Of a stretch of 64,000 nucleotides of DNA, positions 26,068 through 33,083 are shown piece by piece; position 1 is the first letter of the stretch, and each line of letters opens with the position of its first letter. The notes beneath the pieces were generated by a model that worked only from the letters and a program-made list of their open reading frames with translations, ran no database searches and had not been told where the DNA came from. The stretch covers positions 1 through 64,000 of the forward strand of contig NZ_JSYL01000004.1 in NCBI RefSeq assembly GCF_000812865.1, read 5' to 3'. The stretch comes from Kaistella jeonii. Lineage in GTDB: Bacteria > Bacteroidota > Bacteroidia > Flavobacteriales > Weeksellaceae. The position numbers were made by a program, and so were the translations under genes.

Positions 26068-27387
26068 TTAAAGCATCTTTCCACTCAGGAAAAAGCCTGC
26101 AATCGTGAAGTAAATGATCAAACCTGTAACATCGACCAACGTCGCAACGAACGGTGCTGACGAAGTTGCAGGATCCAGTTTTAAACGTTTCAGTACAAAC
26201 GGGATCATTGAACCTGAAAGTGTTCCCCAAAGCACTATTAACACTAAAGAAAATGAGATACTCAACGCTACATAAACCCAGTATTCACCGTAATTAAACA
26301 ATCCTGTTTTTTGCCAGATCATAATTCTGATAAAGCCGATTGCACCTAAAATTCCACCCAGACAAATTCCGGAAACAATTTCTTTTCGCATCACATACCA
26401 CCAGTCTTTGAGTGTAATTTCCTGCAATGCCATCGCACGAATGATCAATGTAGCTGCCTGAGAACCAGAATTTCCTCCACTGGAAATAATTAAGGGAACG
26501 AATAATGCCAGAACTACTGCTTTTTCAATTTCATGTTCGAAATAACCCATTGCAGAAGCCGTCAACATCTCAGAAAAGAATAAAATAACGAGCCATGTCG
26601 CGCGCTTTTTAATCATTTCCGTCCAGGAAGTTTGAATATAAGGTAAATCTAGTGCATCCAAACCACCGAATTTTTGAATATCTTCAGTATTTTGTGCTTC
26701 AATCTGATCCAAAATATCATCAATCGTTACGATACCGACTAAAACACCGGACTCTGTAACAATTGGAATTGCAGTTCTGTCATATTTTTCAAAATACTGC
26801 ACTGCATCTTCCTTGGATGTAGTCGTTGTAATCGCCACAAAATGATTATCGGTGATCTCGGAGATCAAGGTATCTTCTTCGGCTAATAGCAAAGAACCAA
26901 GCGCAATATCATCGATGAGTTTATTTCTTTCATCGACCACATAAAGATGGTTCATCGTCTCCATCTTTTTTCCGACTTTTTTAATCTGTTGCAGACATTT
27001 CTTTACCGTCCATTCTTTTCGAATCTGGATGTAATAAGGAGTCATCAAACGCGCAATCGAATCGGAATCATACCCCAAAAGTTTTAGAGCGATTCGCCGT
27101 TCCTGCGGATTTAGAAGATTGATGGAAGATTTTATGAGCTCATCGGGGAAATCCTCAAATAGCGCAGTTCTATCATCCGGAGTCATTGCATTTAGAATTT
27201 CAGCAACGTCTTCGCTTGCGATACTTCTAATTGTTTCTTCCTGAAAATCGGGGTCAAGATGGGAGAAAACATCAGCTTTGTACTCTTTCGGAACTTTCAA
27301 AAATGCTAAAAGCCGCTCATCAGCGTGAAGTTCACTAAGCGTTTCTGCAATATCTGCGGGATTAAAAACAAGTTGATTGATGTTCAC
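26068..27387 (-). CDS. mgtE: Magnesium transporter MgtE
   Basis: MgtE is a Mg2+-gated Mg2+ channel of the inner membrane. The 439-residue protein has an N-terminal helical domain ([33 protein letters not shown]), a CBS pair ([35 protein letters not shown]) and a membrane domain of about five helices ([39 protein letters not shown]). The start is GTG at 27387. A TAATTTTG promoter box lies at 27408-27415 on the minus strand, 20 nt upstream. It is a single gene. Confidence 0.95.
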   Translation of the reverse strand: MNINQLVFNPADIAETLSELHADERLLAFLKVPKEYKADVFSHLDPDFQEETIRSIASEDVAEILNAMTPDDRTALFEDFPDELIKSSINLLNPQERRIALKLLGYDSDSIARLMTPYYIQIRKEWTVKKCLQQIKKVGKKMETMNHLYVVDERNKLIDDIALGSLLLAEEDTLISEITDNHFVAITTTTSKEDAVQYFEKYDRTAIPIVTESGVLVGIVTIDDILDQIEAQNTEDIQKFGGLDALDLPYIQTSWTEMIKKRATWLVILFFSEMLTASAMGYFEHEIEKAVVLALFVPLIISSGGNSGSQAATLIIRAMALQEITLKDWWYVMRKEIVSGICLGGILGAIGFIRIMIWQKTGLFNYGEYWVYVALSISFSLVLIVLWGTLSGSMIPFVLKRLKLDPATSSAPFVATLVDVTGLIIYFTIAGFFLSGKML

Positions 27388-27487
27388 TGCCTCGATTTTA
27401 AGAATTGCAAAATTAGCCCAAATAGTTAAGAGGAACGAATAAACGTATTAATTTTAAATTAAAATTAATCTTGTTTTTAAAATTCTT

Positions 27488-28045
27488 TTATAATGCTTTC
27501 TTATTTTTGGTGAGATCTTTTGCAATAAAGTTCATTGCACCTTCTGTACCAATTTTTATAGAATTTTCTGCAGAACCGAGGATTCTTGCATTTTTTTTGT
27601 AAGTATCATAATCTGCTTCTGTCAAAAACTTTCCGGTAGCGTCGTACAATTTCATACTCACAATCACCTGGTTTGAAAAAACATATTTTCCAAGACCGAC
27701 TTTAAAATATTTGACTTTGGGTATAATGGCGAACTGCGCATTATTATTTCGACAAAATTCTTTAATCGATTCTACATCTACGGAATCAAAAGGAATGTGC
27801 GAATCTACCCGAAGCATTTTGTAATTACGATAATCATTTATCTTACCAGAAACTGCAGCGTAGAAGGCTGAATATGTAGGTTCTTTAATTTCTTCCAGAT
27901 CAGGAAAAACCTCCGGATTGAAATATAAAATATTTTGACTTTTCGATTCTTTACCTGAAATAATACTTGGAGAATTCAATGATTTACAGGAAGTTAAAGA
28001 AATAAAAGTCAATACAGAAAAGGTTAAGAAATAAAGATTTTTCAT
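27488..28045 (-). CDS. Lipoprotein of unknown function
   Basis: The start at 28045 gives 185 residues with a lipoprotein signal (MKNLYFLTFSVLTFISLTSC, Cys 20). An upstream in-frame ATG lacks signal features. The mature part (YNYRNYKMLRVDSHIPFDS-like N-part, IPKVKYFKVGLGKYVFSNQV, MKLYDATGKFL) looks like an alpha/beta envelope protein, and I recognise no family. A TATTTTTG box at 28061-28068 (minus strand) precedes the ATG by 15 nt. It is monocistronic, between mgtE and rpsO. Confidence 0.7.
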   Translation of the reverse strand: MKNLYFLTFSVLTFISLTSCKSLNSPSIISGKESKSQNILYFNPEVFPDLEEIKEPTYSAFYAAVSGKINDYRNYKMLRVDSHIPFDSVDVESIKEFCRNNNAQFAIIPKVKYFKVGLGKYVFSNQVIVSMKLYDATGKFLTEADYDTYKKNARILGSAENSIKIGTEGAMNFIAKDLTKNKKAL

Positions 28046-28176
28046 TACATGGTGTTGTTGCAAAAATACTGCCATTTGATGGATTAATAACAAGAATTTT
28101 AAGAAATTTTTAACACTTATAAATTTCCTTTTAATTCAAAGTCTGCATAACGTTTTAGAGATTCAGAAAATAGTTG

Positions 28177-28184
28177 TACTTTTG
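28177..28184 (+). promoter_or_regulatory. -7 promoter element of rpsO
   Basis: TACTTTTG (TAnnTTTG) lies 36 nt before the rpsO ATG. The -33 box is not obvious. Confidence 0.55.
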
Positions 28185-28220
28185 CACCCATTACATAATA
28201 ATCATTAAAATAATATTGGA

Positions 28221-28490
28221 ATGTACCTAACAACTGACACGAAGAAAGAGATCTTCGCAAAACACGGAAAGTCTGACGCAGACACAGGAAGCGCAGAAGG
28301 ACAAGTAGCCCTTTTTACTTTCAGAATTAATCACCTTTCAGGTCACCTGAAAAAAAACCACAAAGATTACGCAACTGAGAGATCATTGGTACTTTTGGTA
28401 GGAAAAAGAAAAGCCCTTTTGGATTATCTTAAGAAAAAAGATGTACTTCGATACAGAGCTATTATTGCTGAATTAGGATTAAGAAAATAA
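28221..28490 (+). CDS. rpsO: 30S ribosomal protein S15 (uS15)
   Basis: S15 binds 16S rRNA early in 30S assembly. The 89-residue protein shows DTGSAEGQVALFTFRINHLSGHLKKN-type residues and ERSLVLLVGKRKALLDYLKK, and ends YRAIIAELGLRK. It has normal length and is followed by a strong terminator. Unlike E. coli, where rpsO and pnp are one transcript, here a minus-strand gene lies between rpsO and pnp. Confidence 0.98.
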   Translation: MYLTTDTKKEIFAKHGKSDADTGSAEGQVALFTFRINHLSGHLKKNHKDYATERSLVLLVGKRKALLDYLKKKDVLRYRAIIAELGLRK

Positions 28491-28506
28491 TCTTTTTCGC
28501 AATAAC

Positions 28507-28544
28507 AAAAAAAGAGCAACTTAGAAATAAGTTGCTTTTTTTTT
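28507..28544 (+). terminator. Terminator of rpsO
   Basis: An 8-bp stem (GCAACTTA / TAAGTTGC) with a GAAA loop and an A-run on the left is followed by nine T (28536-28544). It can act from both sides, since the GlsB-type gene ends at 28566. Confidence 0.9.
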
Positions 28545-28565
28545 GATTAGAGGATAAATTTTAGG

Positions 28566-28808
28566 TTATACCCTTCCTCTCGTAAATAGGTTTACAATTG
28601 CTAATAATACAATCGCACCAATCGTTCCGGTTAAAATTTCACCGACTACACCTTCGCCCAGTCTGCCTCCTAATAACCAATATCCGATAAAACCACCGAC
28701 AATACCAACTACGATATTTCCGATTAATCCAAGACTTCCGCCTTTAAAGATTTGTGATCCTAACCATCCTGCAATTGCACCAATAATAAGTGTCCATAAA
28801 ATTCCCAT
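28566..28808 (-). CDS. GlsB/YeaQ/YmgE family small membrane protein
   Basis: The 80-residue protein has three Gly-rich membrane segments (LWTLIIGAIAGWLGSQIF, LIGNIVVGIVGGFIGYWLL, GTIGAIVLLAIVNLF) and the GWLGSQIFKGG motif of the transglycosylase-associated family. Members are stress-linked inner-membrane proteins without known enzymatic activity. The 359-nt spacer to pnp (28809-29167) holds its promoter region and the pnp promoter and leader, and no other gene. Confidence 0.88.
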   Translation of the reverse strand: MGILWTLIIGAIAGWLGSQIFKGGSLGLIGNIVVGIVGGFIGYWLLGGRLGEGVVGEILTGTIGAIVLLAIVNLFTRGRV

Positions 28809-29091
28809 AATGTTAAATTTTTAATGTTTATAATTTTGTTACGTTTACAATATTATCCAAATTTGTGCCGAAATTGTCAAAATTATGATAAAAAATCATA
28901 AAATTTTCTGCCAATGCAATTTTTCGCAGATTCCGTAATTACTGATTGAATAATGTTTAAATATTTTTTGGTATTGGAATTTGATCCAAGTTCATTTGAG
29001 TCTTATCATTTAAATCGTTAAACTTAAAATACCGTGCTTTAAATGAAGCAACTCCCCTATTTTAGGCCAATCGTACTCTTGAAAAATTCCG

Positions 29092-29150
29092 TATCTTTGC
29101 ACACGAAAATTTAAATAAATTAAATAATAACGCACTCAATACGGAGTGCC
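29092..29150 (+). promoter_or_regulatory. pnp promoter box and leader hairpin
   Basis: TATCTTTG (29092-29099) is a TAnnTTTG box 68 nt before the pnp ATG. The leader between them holds a 6-bp hairpin (GCACTC 29132-29137 and GAGTGC 29144-29149, 6-nt loop). In E. coli a leader stem-loop is the target of PNPase autoregulation; a similar role here is inference only. Confidence 0.5.
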
Positions 29151-29167
29151 AAAGACGAACAAATTTT

Positions 29168-31462
29168 ATGAATGCTCCACAAGCAATTATTGAAAAATTT
29201 CAATTAAAAGACGGGCGTGAAATCACGCTTGAAACAGGGAAATTAGCGAAACAAGCCGATGGTTCTGTAGTAGTAACATGTGGCGGAACAATGCTTTTAG
29301 CAACCGTTGTAGCCAGCAAAGAAGCCAAAGAAGGTGTAGATTTTTTACCCTTAACGGTAGATTACAGAGAAAAATTCTACGCAGGTGGAAAAATCCCTGG
29401 AAACTTTTTTAGAAGAGAAGCAAGACCTTCAGATGAAGAGATCTTAACAATGAGATTGGTTGACCGCGTTTTGCGTCCACTTTTCCCTTCAGATTTCCAC
29501 GCAGAAGTTCAGGTAATGATTTCTTTGATCTCTTATGATAAAGAAGTAATGCCGGAAACTCTTGCAGGTTTAGCAGCATCTGCAGCGATCGCAATTTCAG
29601 ATATTCCTTTTAACGGACCAATGTCGGAAGTAAGAGTCGTAAGAATCGACGGACAATTATCTACCAATCCAAGCATGGAAAATGCAGGGAAAGCTGATCT
29701 TGACATGATGGTTGGAGGAACAAAAGATTCTATCGTAATGGTAGAAGGCGAGATGAAAGAAATTTCTGAGCAGGAAATGATCGAAGCCATTAAATATGCG
29801 CACGAAGAAATTAAAGTTCAGGTTGAAGCTCAGGAACGCTTAGCAGCAAGAATTGAAGCCAGCAAAATTAAAAGAGAATACTCCCACGAAAATCACGACG
29901 AAGATATTCGTAAGAAAGTTTGGGAAGAAACTTATGATAAAGTATATGCAGTAGCAACTTCGCCTTCTGCAAAAGAAGAAAGAAGCGAAAACTTCAAAGC
30001 CGTTCTGGTTGACTTTTTAGCACAATATTCTGAAGAAGAATTAGAAACAGTAAAACCTTTTGCAAAAGTTTACTACCATGATGTAGAGAAAGAAGCAATG
30101 CGTCAAATGGTTTTAAATGAAGGCGTACGTTTAGATGGAAGAACTCCTTCTACGATCCGTCCGATCTGGTCAGAAGTTGATTATCTTCCGGGAGCTCACG
30201 GTTCTGCAGTGTTTACAAGAGGGGAAACTCAATCGTTGACCGCAGTAACTTTAGGTTCTGTAAAAGATGCAAACATGGTCGATACCGTTGCAATCAATTA
30301 CGATCAAAAATTCTTTTTACACTATAATTTCCCACCATTCTCTACAGGTGAAGCAAGACCTTTGAGAGGAACTTCAAGAAGAGAAGTTGGTCACGGAAAC
30401 TTAGCGCAAAGAGCTTTGGCAAATATGATCCCAACAGAAAATCCTTACACGATCCGTATCGTTTCTGATATTTTAGAATCAAACGGTTCATCTTCTATGG
30501 CAACGGTTTGCGCCGGAACCTTAGCTTTGATGGATGCAGGAGTTCAAATTACAAGACCGGTTTCAGGGATTGCAATGGGATTAATTACCGATCCAAAATC
30601 CGGTAAATTCACCGTTCTTTCTGATATCTTAGGAGACGAAGATCACTTAGGTGATATGGATTTCAAAGTAACAGGAACTGAAAGAGGAATCACTGCTTGT
30701 CAAATGGACATTAAAGTAGAAGGTTTAACCATGGATATTATGGAATCAGCTTTACTTCAATCAAAAGAAGGAAGATTGCATATTCTTGGAGAAATGATGA
30801 AAACTTTGGATGCACCAAGAACAGACGTGAAACCTCACGCACCGAAAATGGAAGTATTGGAGATCTCCAAAGACTTCATCGGAGCGATCATCGGACCTGG
30901 TGGAAAAATCATTCAGCAAATGCAGAAAGATTTCGAAACGGTTATCGCGATTGAAGAAATTGGCAATATCGGAAGAATCGAAATTTCTGGAATTTCTAGA
31001 GAAAACATTAACGCAACGATTGCAGCGATTAACGAAATCTGTTTCGTACCAACTGTAGGCGAAGTTTATAATGGTAAAGTTGTAAAAGTAATGGATTTCG
31101 GAGCGTTCGTAGCGATTGGAAAAGGCGTTGAAGGTTTACTTCACATCTCAGAAATCGAATGGGCGCGTTTGGACAAAGTTCCTTACAACGAAGGCGATAT
31201 GGTAGAAGTGAAATTCATGGGTTACGATGATCGTAAGAAAATGAAGCTTTCGCGTAAAGTTCTTTTAGACAGACCAGCTCGTGAAGAAAGACCGCAAGGT
31301 GATCGTCCTCAATATAACAATGACAGACCGAGAGAAGATCGTCCACAAGGCGACAGACCTCAGAGAAGAGATGATCGTCCACAGCACGGAAACGACCGTC
31401 AAGAAAATAGAGAAGACCGACCTCAAAATAACGAAGGTCAGAATCCTGAAAATAACGGATAA
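29168..31462 (+). CDS. pnp: Polyribonucleotide nucleotidyltransferase (PNPase)
   Basis: PNPase degrades RNA 3'->5' by phosphorolysis. The 764-residue protein has two RNase PH domains ([69 protein letters not shown]), a KH domain ([15 protein letters not shown]) and an S1 domain ([27 protein letters not shown]). The last ~70 residues are a disordered Arg/Asp/Pro/Gln repeat tail ([10 protein letters not shown] units) longer than in E. coli, common in Bacteroidota, and possibly an RNA or protein tether. A promoter box and hairpin precede it and a terminator follows. Confidence 0.97.
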   Translation: MNAPQAIIEKFQLKDGREITLETGKLAKQADGSVVVTCGGTMLLATVVASKEAKEGVDFLPLTVDYREKFYAGGKIPGNFFRREARPSDEEILTMRLVDRVLRPLFPSDFHAEVQVMISLISYDKEVMPETLAGLAASAAIAISDIPFNGPMSEVRVVRIDGQLSTNPSMENAGKADLDMMVGGTKDSIVMVEGEMKEISEQEMIEAIKYAHEEIKVQVEAQERLAARIEASKIKREYSHENHDEDIRKKVWEETYDKVYAVATSPSAKEERSENFKAVLVDFLAQYSEEELETVKPFAKVYYHDVEKEAMRQMVLNEGVRLDGRTPSTIRPIWSEVDYLPGAHGSAVFTRGETQSLTAVTLGSVKDANMVDTVAINYDQKFFLHYNFPPFSTGEARPLRGTSRREVGHGNLAQRALANMIPTENPYTIRIVSDILESNGSSSMATVCAGTLALMDAGVQITRPVSGIAMGLITDPKSGKFTVLSDILGDEDHLGDMDFKVTGTERGITACQMDIKVEGLTMDIMESALLQSKEGRLHILGEMMKTLDAPRTDVKPHAPKMEVLEISKDFIGAIIGPGGKIIQQMQKDFETVIAIEEIGNIGRIEISGISRENINATIAAINEICFVPTVGEVYNGKVVKVMDFGAFVAIGKGVEGLLHISEIEWARLDKVPYNEGDMVEVKFMGYDDRKKMKLSRKVLLDRPAREERPQGDRPQYNNDRPREDRPQGDRPQRRDDRPQHGNDRQENREDRPQNNEGQNPENNG

Positions 31463-31468
31463 AAATAG

Positions 31469-31498
31469 AAACCACCTCGATTTGAGGTGGTTTTTTTT
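31469..31498 (+). terminator. Terminator of pnp
   Basis: A 10-bp stem (AAACCACCTC 31469-31478 and GAGGTGGTTT 31484-31493) with a 5-nt loop is followed by more T, 6 nt after the pnp stop. It may also serve the converging gene ending at 31512. Confidence 0.92.
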
Positions 31499-31511
31499 AT
31501 AAAATAAAATG

Positions 31512-32027
31512 TTACTTATTAAGCTCCATCAACCGTTTGTGCAATTCATTATATTTTTCTTTTTCAGTCAGGGCTGACTTCGAGTCCTCTTTTGGTTTAT
31601 ATGCACTATTCATGCGTAATGCATAACTATAATCGAATCCGGCCTCCTCTGCAAGTGCAACAAGTTTCCGGTAATTTTCCTCATTCTTCGGCACGTTTGC
31701 ACTTAGAGCTGCAAACTTTCTTTCTTTTTCCTCCCAGGCATCAGACCTCGCTTTCTCTTTGCGATCATAAGCTTCCATTTTAGCCTGATGCTCCGCAGCG
31801 TAAGGGCTGTAATTAGATGATGAGGTTGGTAAGACCGTAGTGTTGGACGACTTAGTGGTTGAGGGAGCAATATTCTTAAAATGCTGATCACTTTGTGCCT
31901 GTTGCCTTTGCTGAGTGGCTTTACGGATCTCCTCTTGATTGGGTTTGTGGTAGGCATCACCGTATTGCGCCTTGATAGCGATTACTCCGAATAACAAAAT
32001 CGAAGCAGCGAGCGTTATTTTTTTCAT
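31512..32027 (-). CDS. Secreted protein of unknown function
   Basis: The start at 32027 gives 171 residues with a signal peptide (MKKITLAASILLFGVIAIKA). An in-frame ATG 39 nt upstream is less likely. The mature chain is hydrophilic, Gln/Lys/Glu-rich and helical (EEIRKATQQRQQAQSD, AKMEAYDRKEKARSDAWEEK) with a Ser/Thr-rich stretch (TTKSSNTTVLPTSSSN). It ends KYNELHKRLMELNK. No family is recognised. The likely location is the periplasm. Confidence 0.65.
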   Translation of the reverse strand: MKKITLAASILLFGVIAIKAQYGDAYHKPNQEEIRKATQQRQQAQSDQHFKNIAPSTTKSSNTTVLPTSSSNYSPYAAEHQAKMEAYDRKEKARSDAWEEKERKFAALSANVPKNEENYRKLVALAEEAGFDYSYALRMNSAYKPKEDSKSALTEKEKYNELHKRLMELNK

Positions 32028-32163
32028 GTGGGTTATTTTTGGTAAAATTATAAGAAAATCACCCACGTAATCTACCCAATTCAGGGTATTTATTATTTTT
32101 ATCGGTTAAAATTGGATACCAATAAAATCCTAAAAATTTTTTCTCTTAATTTGCATAATTCAT

Positions 32164-32171
32164 TATATTTG
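32164..32171 (+). promoter_or_regulatory. -7 promoter element of the 159-residue gene
   Basis: TATATTTG matches TAnnTTTG exactly and lies 38 nt before the ATG at 32210. Confidence 0.55.
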
Positions 32172-32209
32172 TTATGGTTAATTAAAATATTAATTTAAAA
32201 ACACTTACC

Positions 32210-32689
32210 ATGAGAAAATTTATTACAAACATTCCCGCTTCATTAATCAATGAAACATTCACAACAGATGTAAATGCGGCACTTGTGCCATTGCAACCCT
32301 ACATTTTAAATCTTACCGATGAGGAAAAATTGGGTTTGCGCACCATGGCGGAAGGACGTGAAGGTTATGCACGTCTTATTTCCCGCATCGCCACACAATT
32401 TCCCAACTCGCTTAGCCGCGCCGATGATCCGGCAGAACTGACCGCATTATTGGAGTACAATACGCGTCTGGAGGCGAACAAACTGGCTTTGCTGCAATCA
32501 CTAGAAAGCATACAGGAAATACAACTGGGAGCCGCCGCAGATATTATGACAATGGTAGACCGCTATACGGCAAACCTGCAAATTTCCCGCACCAACGAGG
32601 GATCTCTGGATCTTGCGATGCAGGATGTAGATGGCTGGAACCAACGGTTTGCAAATAAAAATGAAAAACCTGCCCCACCAACTACCTAA
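32210..32689 (+). CDS. Conserved hypothetical protein (159 aa) preceding a 21-nt periodic array
   Basis: The protein is soluble, helical and without a signal: MRKFITNIPASLINETFTTD, PLQPYILNLTDEEKLGLRTM, EGREGYARLISRIATQFPNS, and a C-terminal PAPPTT tail. I believe similar ~160-residue proteins occur in other Chryseobacterium-type genomes (recollection only), with no assigned function. Codon use is more GC-rich than the neighbours (GCCGCC, CGCCGC), which hints at transfer. Directly after its stop comes a GC-rich repeat array (32714-32903), so the two may form one unit. A TAnnTTTG promoter box precedes it. Confidence 0.75.
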   Translation: MRKFITNIPASLINETFTTDVNAALVPLQPYILNLTDEEKLGLRTMAEGREGYARLISRIATQFPNSLSRADDPAELTALLEYNTRLEANKLALLQSLESIQEIQLGAAADIMTMVDRYTANLQISRTNEGSLDLAMQDVDGWNQRFANKNEKPAPPTT

Positions 32690-32713
32690 TTATTACTACT
32701 GCTATTTTCAACA

Positions 32714-32903
32714 AAGGCGCGCCAATCTTTACGAGTGGCGCGCCTTCTTTTTTAGAAGGCAGGCCTGTATTTTTCGTAAGTACGCCTATCATTTTGGTAG
32801 GCTCGCGTATGATTTTGGTAGGCACACGTATGTTTTAGGTAAGTGCGCCAATTTTTTGGTACGCGCGCCAATGTTTTCGGTAGGCGCGCCTATTGAAAAG
32901 GGA
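32714..32903 (+). repeat. Degenerate tandem array, nine units of 21 nt, AscI-palindrome rich
   Basis: Counting the GGCGCGCC-like core of each unit gives starts at 32716, 32737, 32758, 32779, 32800, 32821, 32842, 32862 and 32883: a period of 21 nt with one 20-nt unit. Unit cores are GGCGCGCC, GGCAGGCC, AGTACGCC, GGCTCGCG, GGCACACG, AGTGCGCC and CGCGCGCC, each followed by a T-rich spacer such as AATGTTTTCGGTA. The plus frame 32631-32909 is open through it and reads as heptads (RLAYDFG, RHTYVLG, KCANFLV). The array lies between the 159-residue gene and the terminator at 32930. It is not CRISPR: units are too short and too variable. Related in period and core to 61554-61722. Confidence 0.85.
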
Positions 32904-32929
32904 GGGTAATTTTTTTGTTTAGTGATTGA

Positions 32930-32974
32930 AAAGAAAAACTCCAAAGTGGGGAGACTTTGGAGCGTGGTTTTTTT
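32930..32974. terminator. Bidirectional terminator between the array and the Roco gene
   Basis: A perfect 9-bp stem (CTCCAAAGT 32939-32947 and ACTTTGGAG 32954-32962) with a 6-nt loop. On the minus strand it is followed at once by TTTTTCTTTT, fitting the end of the Roco transcript about 120 nt past its stop. On the plus strand a seven-T run follows after 5 nt. The rest of 32904-33083 holds nothing else I can name. Confidence 0.75.
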
Positions 32975-33083
32975 GATAAGGTTGAAAAGGAAGGAATTTT
33001 AAATCCGCGCCATCGAAAGAAGGAATTCTAATTTTTTTTTCCGAATGTAGGTTTTTTTTATGGAATGATTGGTAATCTATACT

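Noticed and set aside
31290..31440. Tandem repeat at the end of pnp
   Set aside because: It encodes the Arg/Asp/Gln-rich disordered tail of PNPase and is explained by that coding function.
32631..32909. Plus-strand frame through the 21-nt array as a protein gene
   Set aside because: It overlaps the end of the 159-residue gene, has no promoter or leader of its own, and has a biased repeat composition. I list the DNA array instead and keep translation as an open question.
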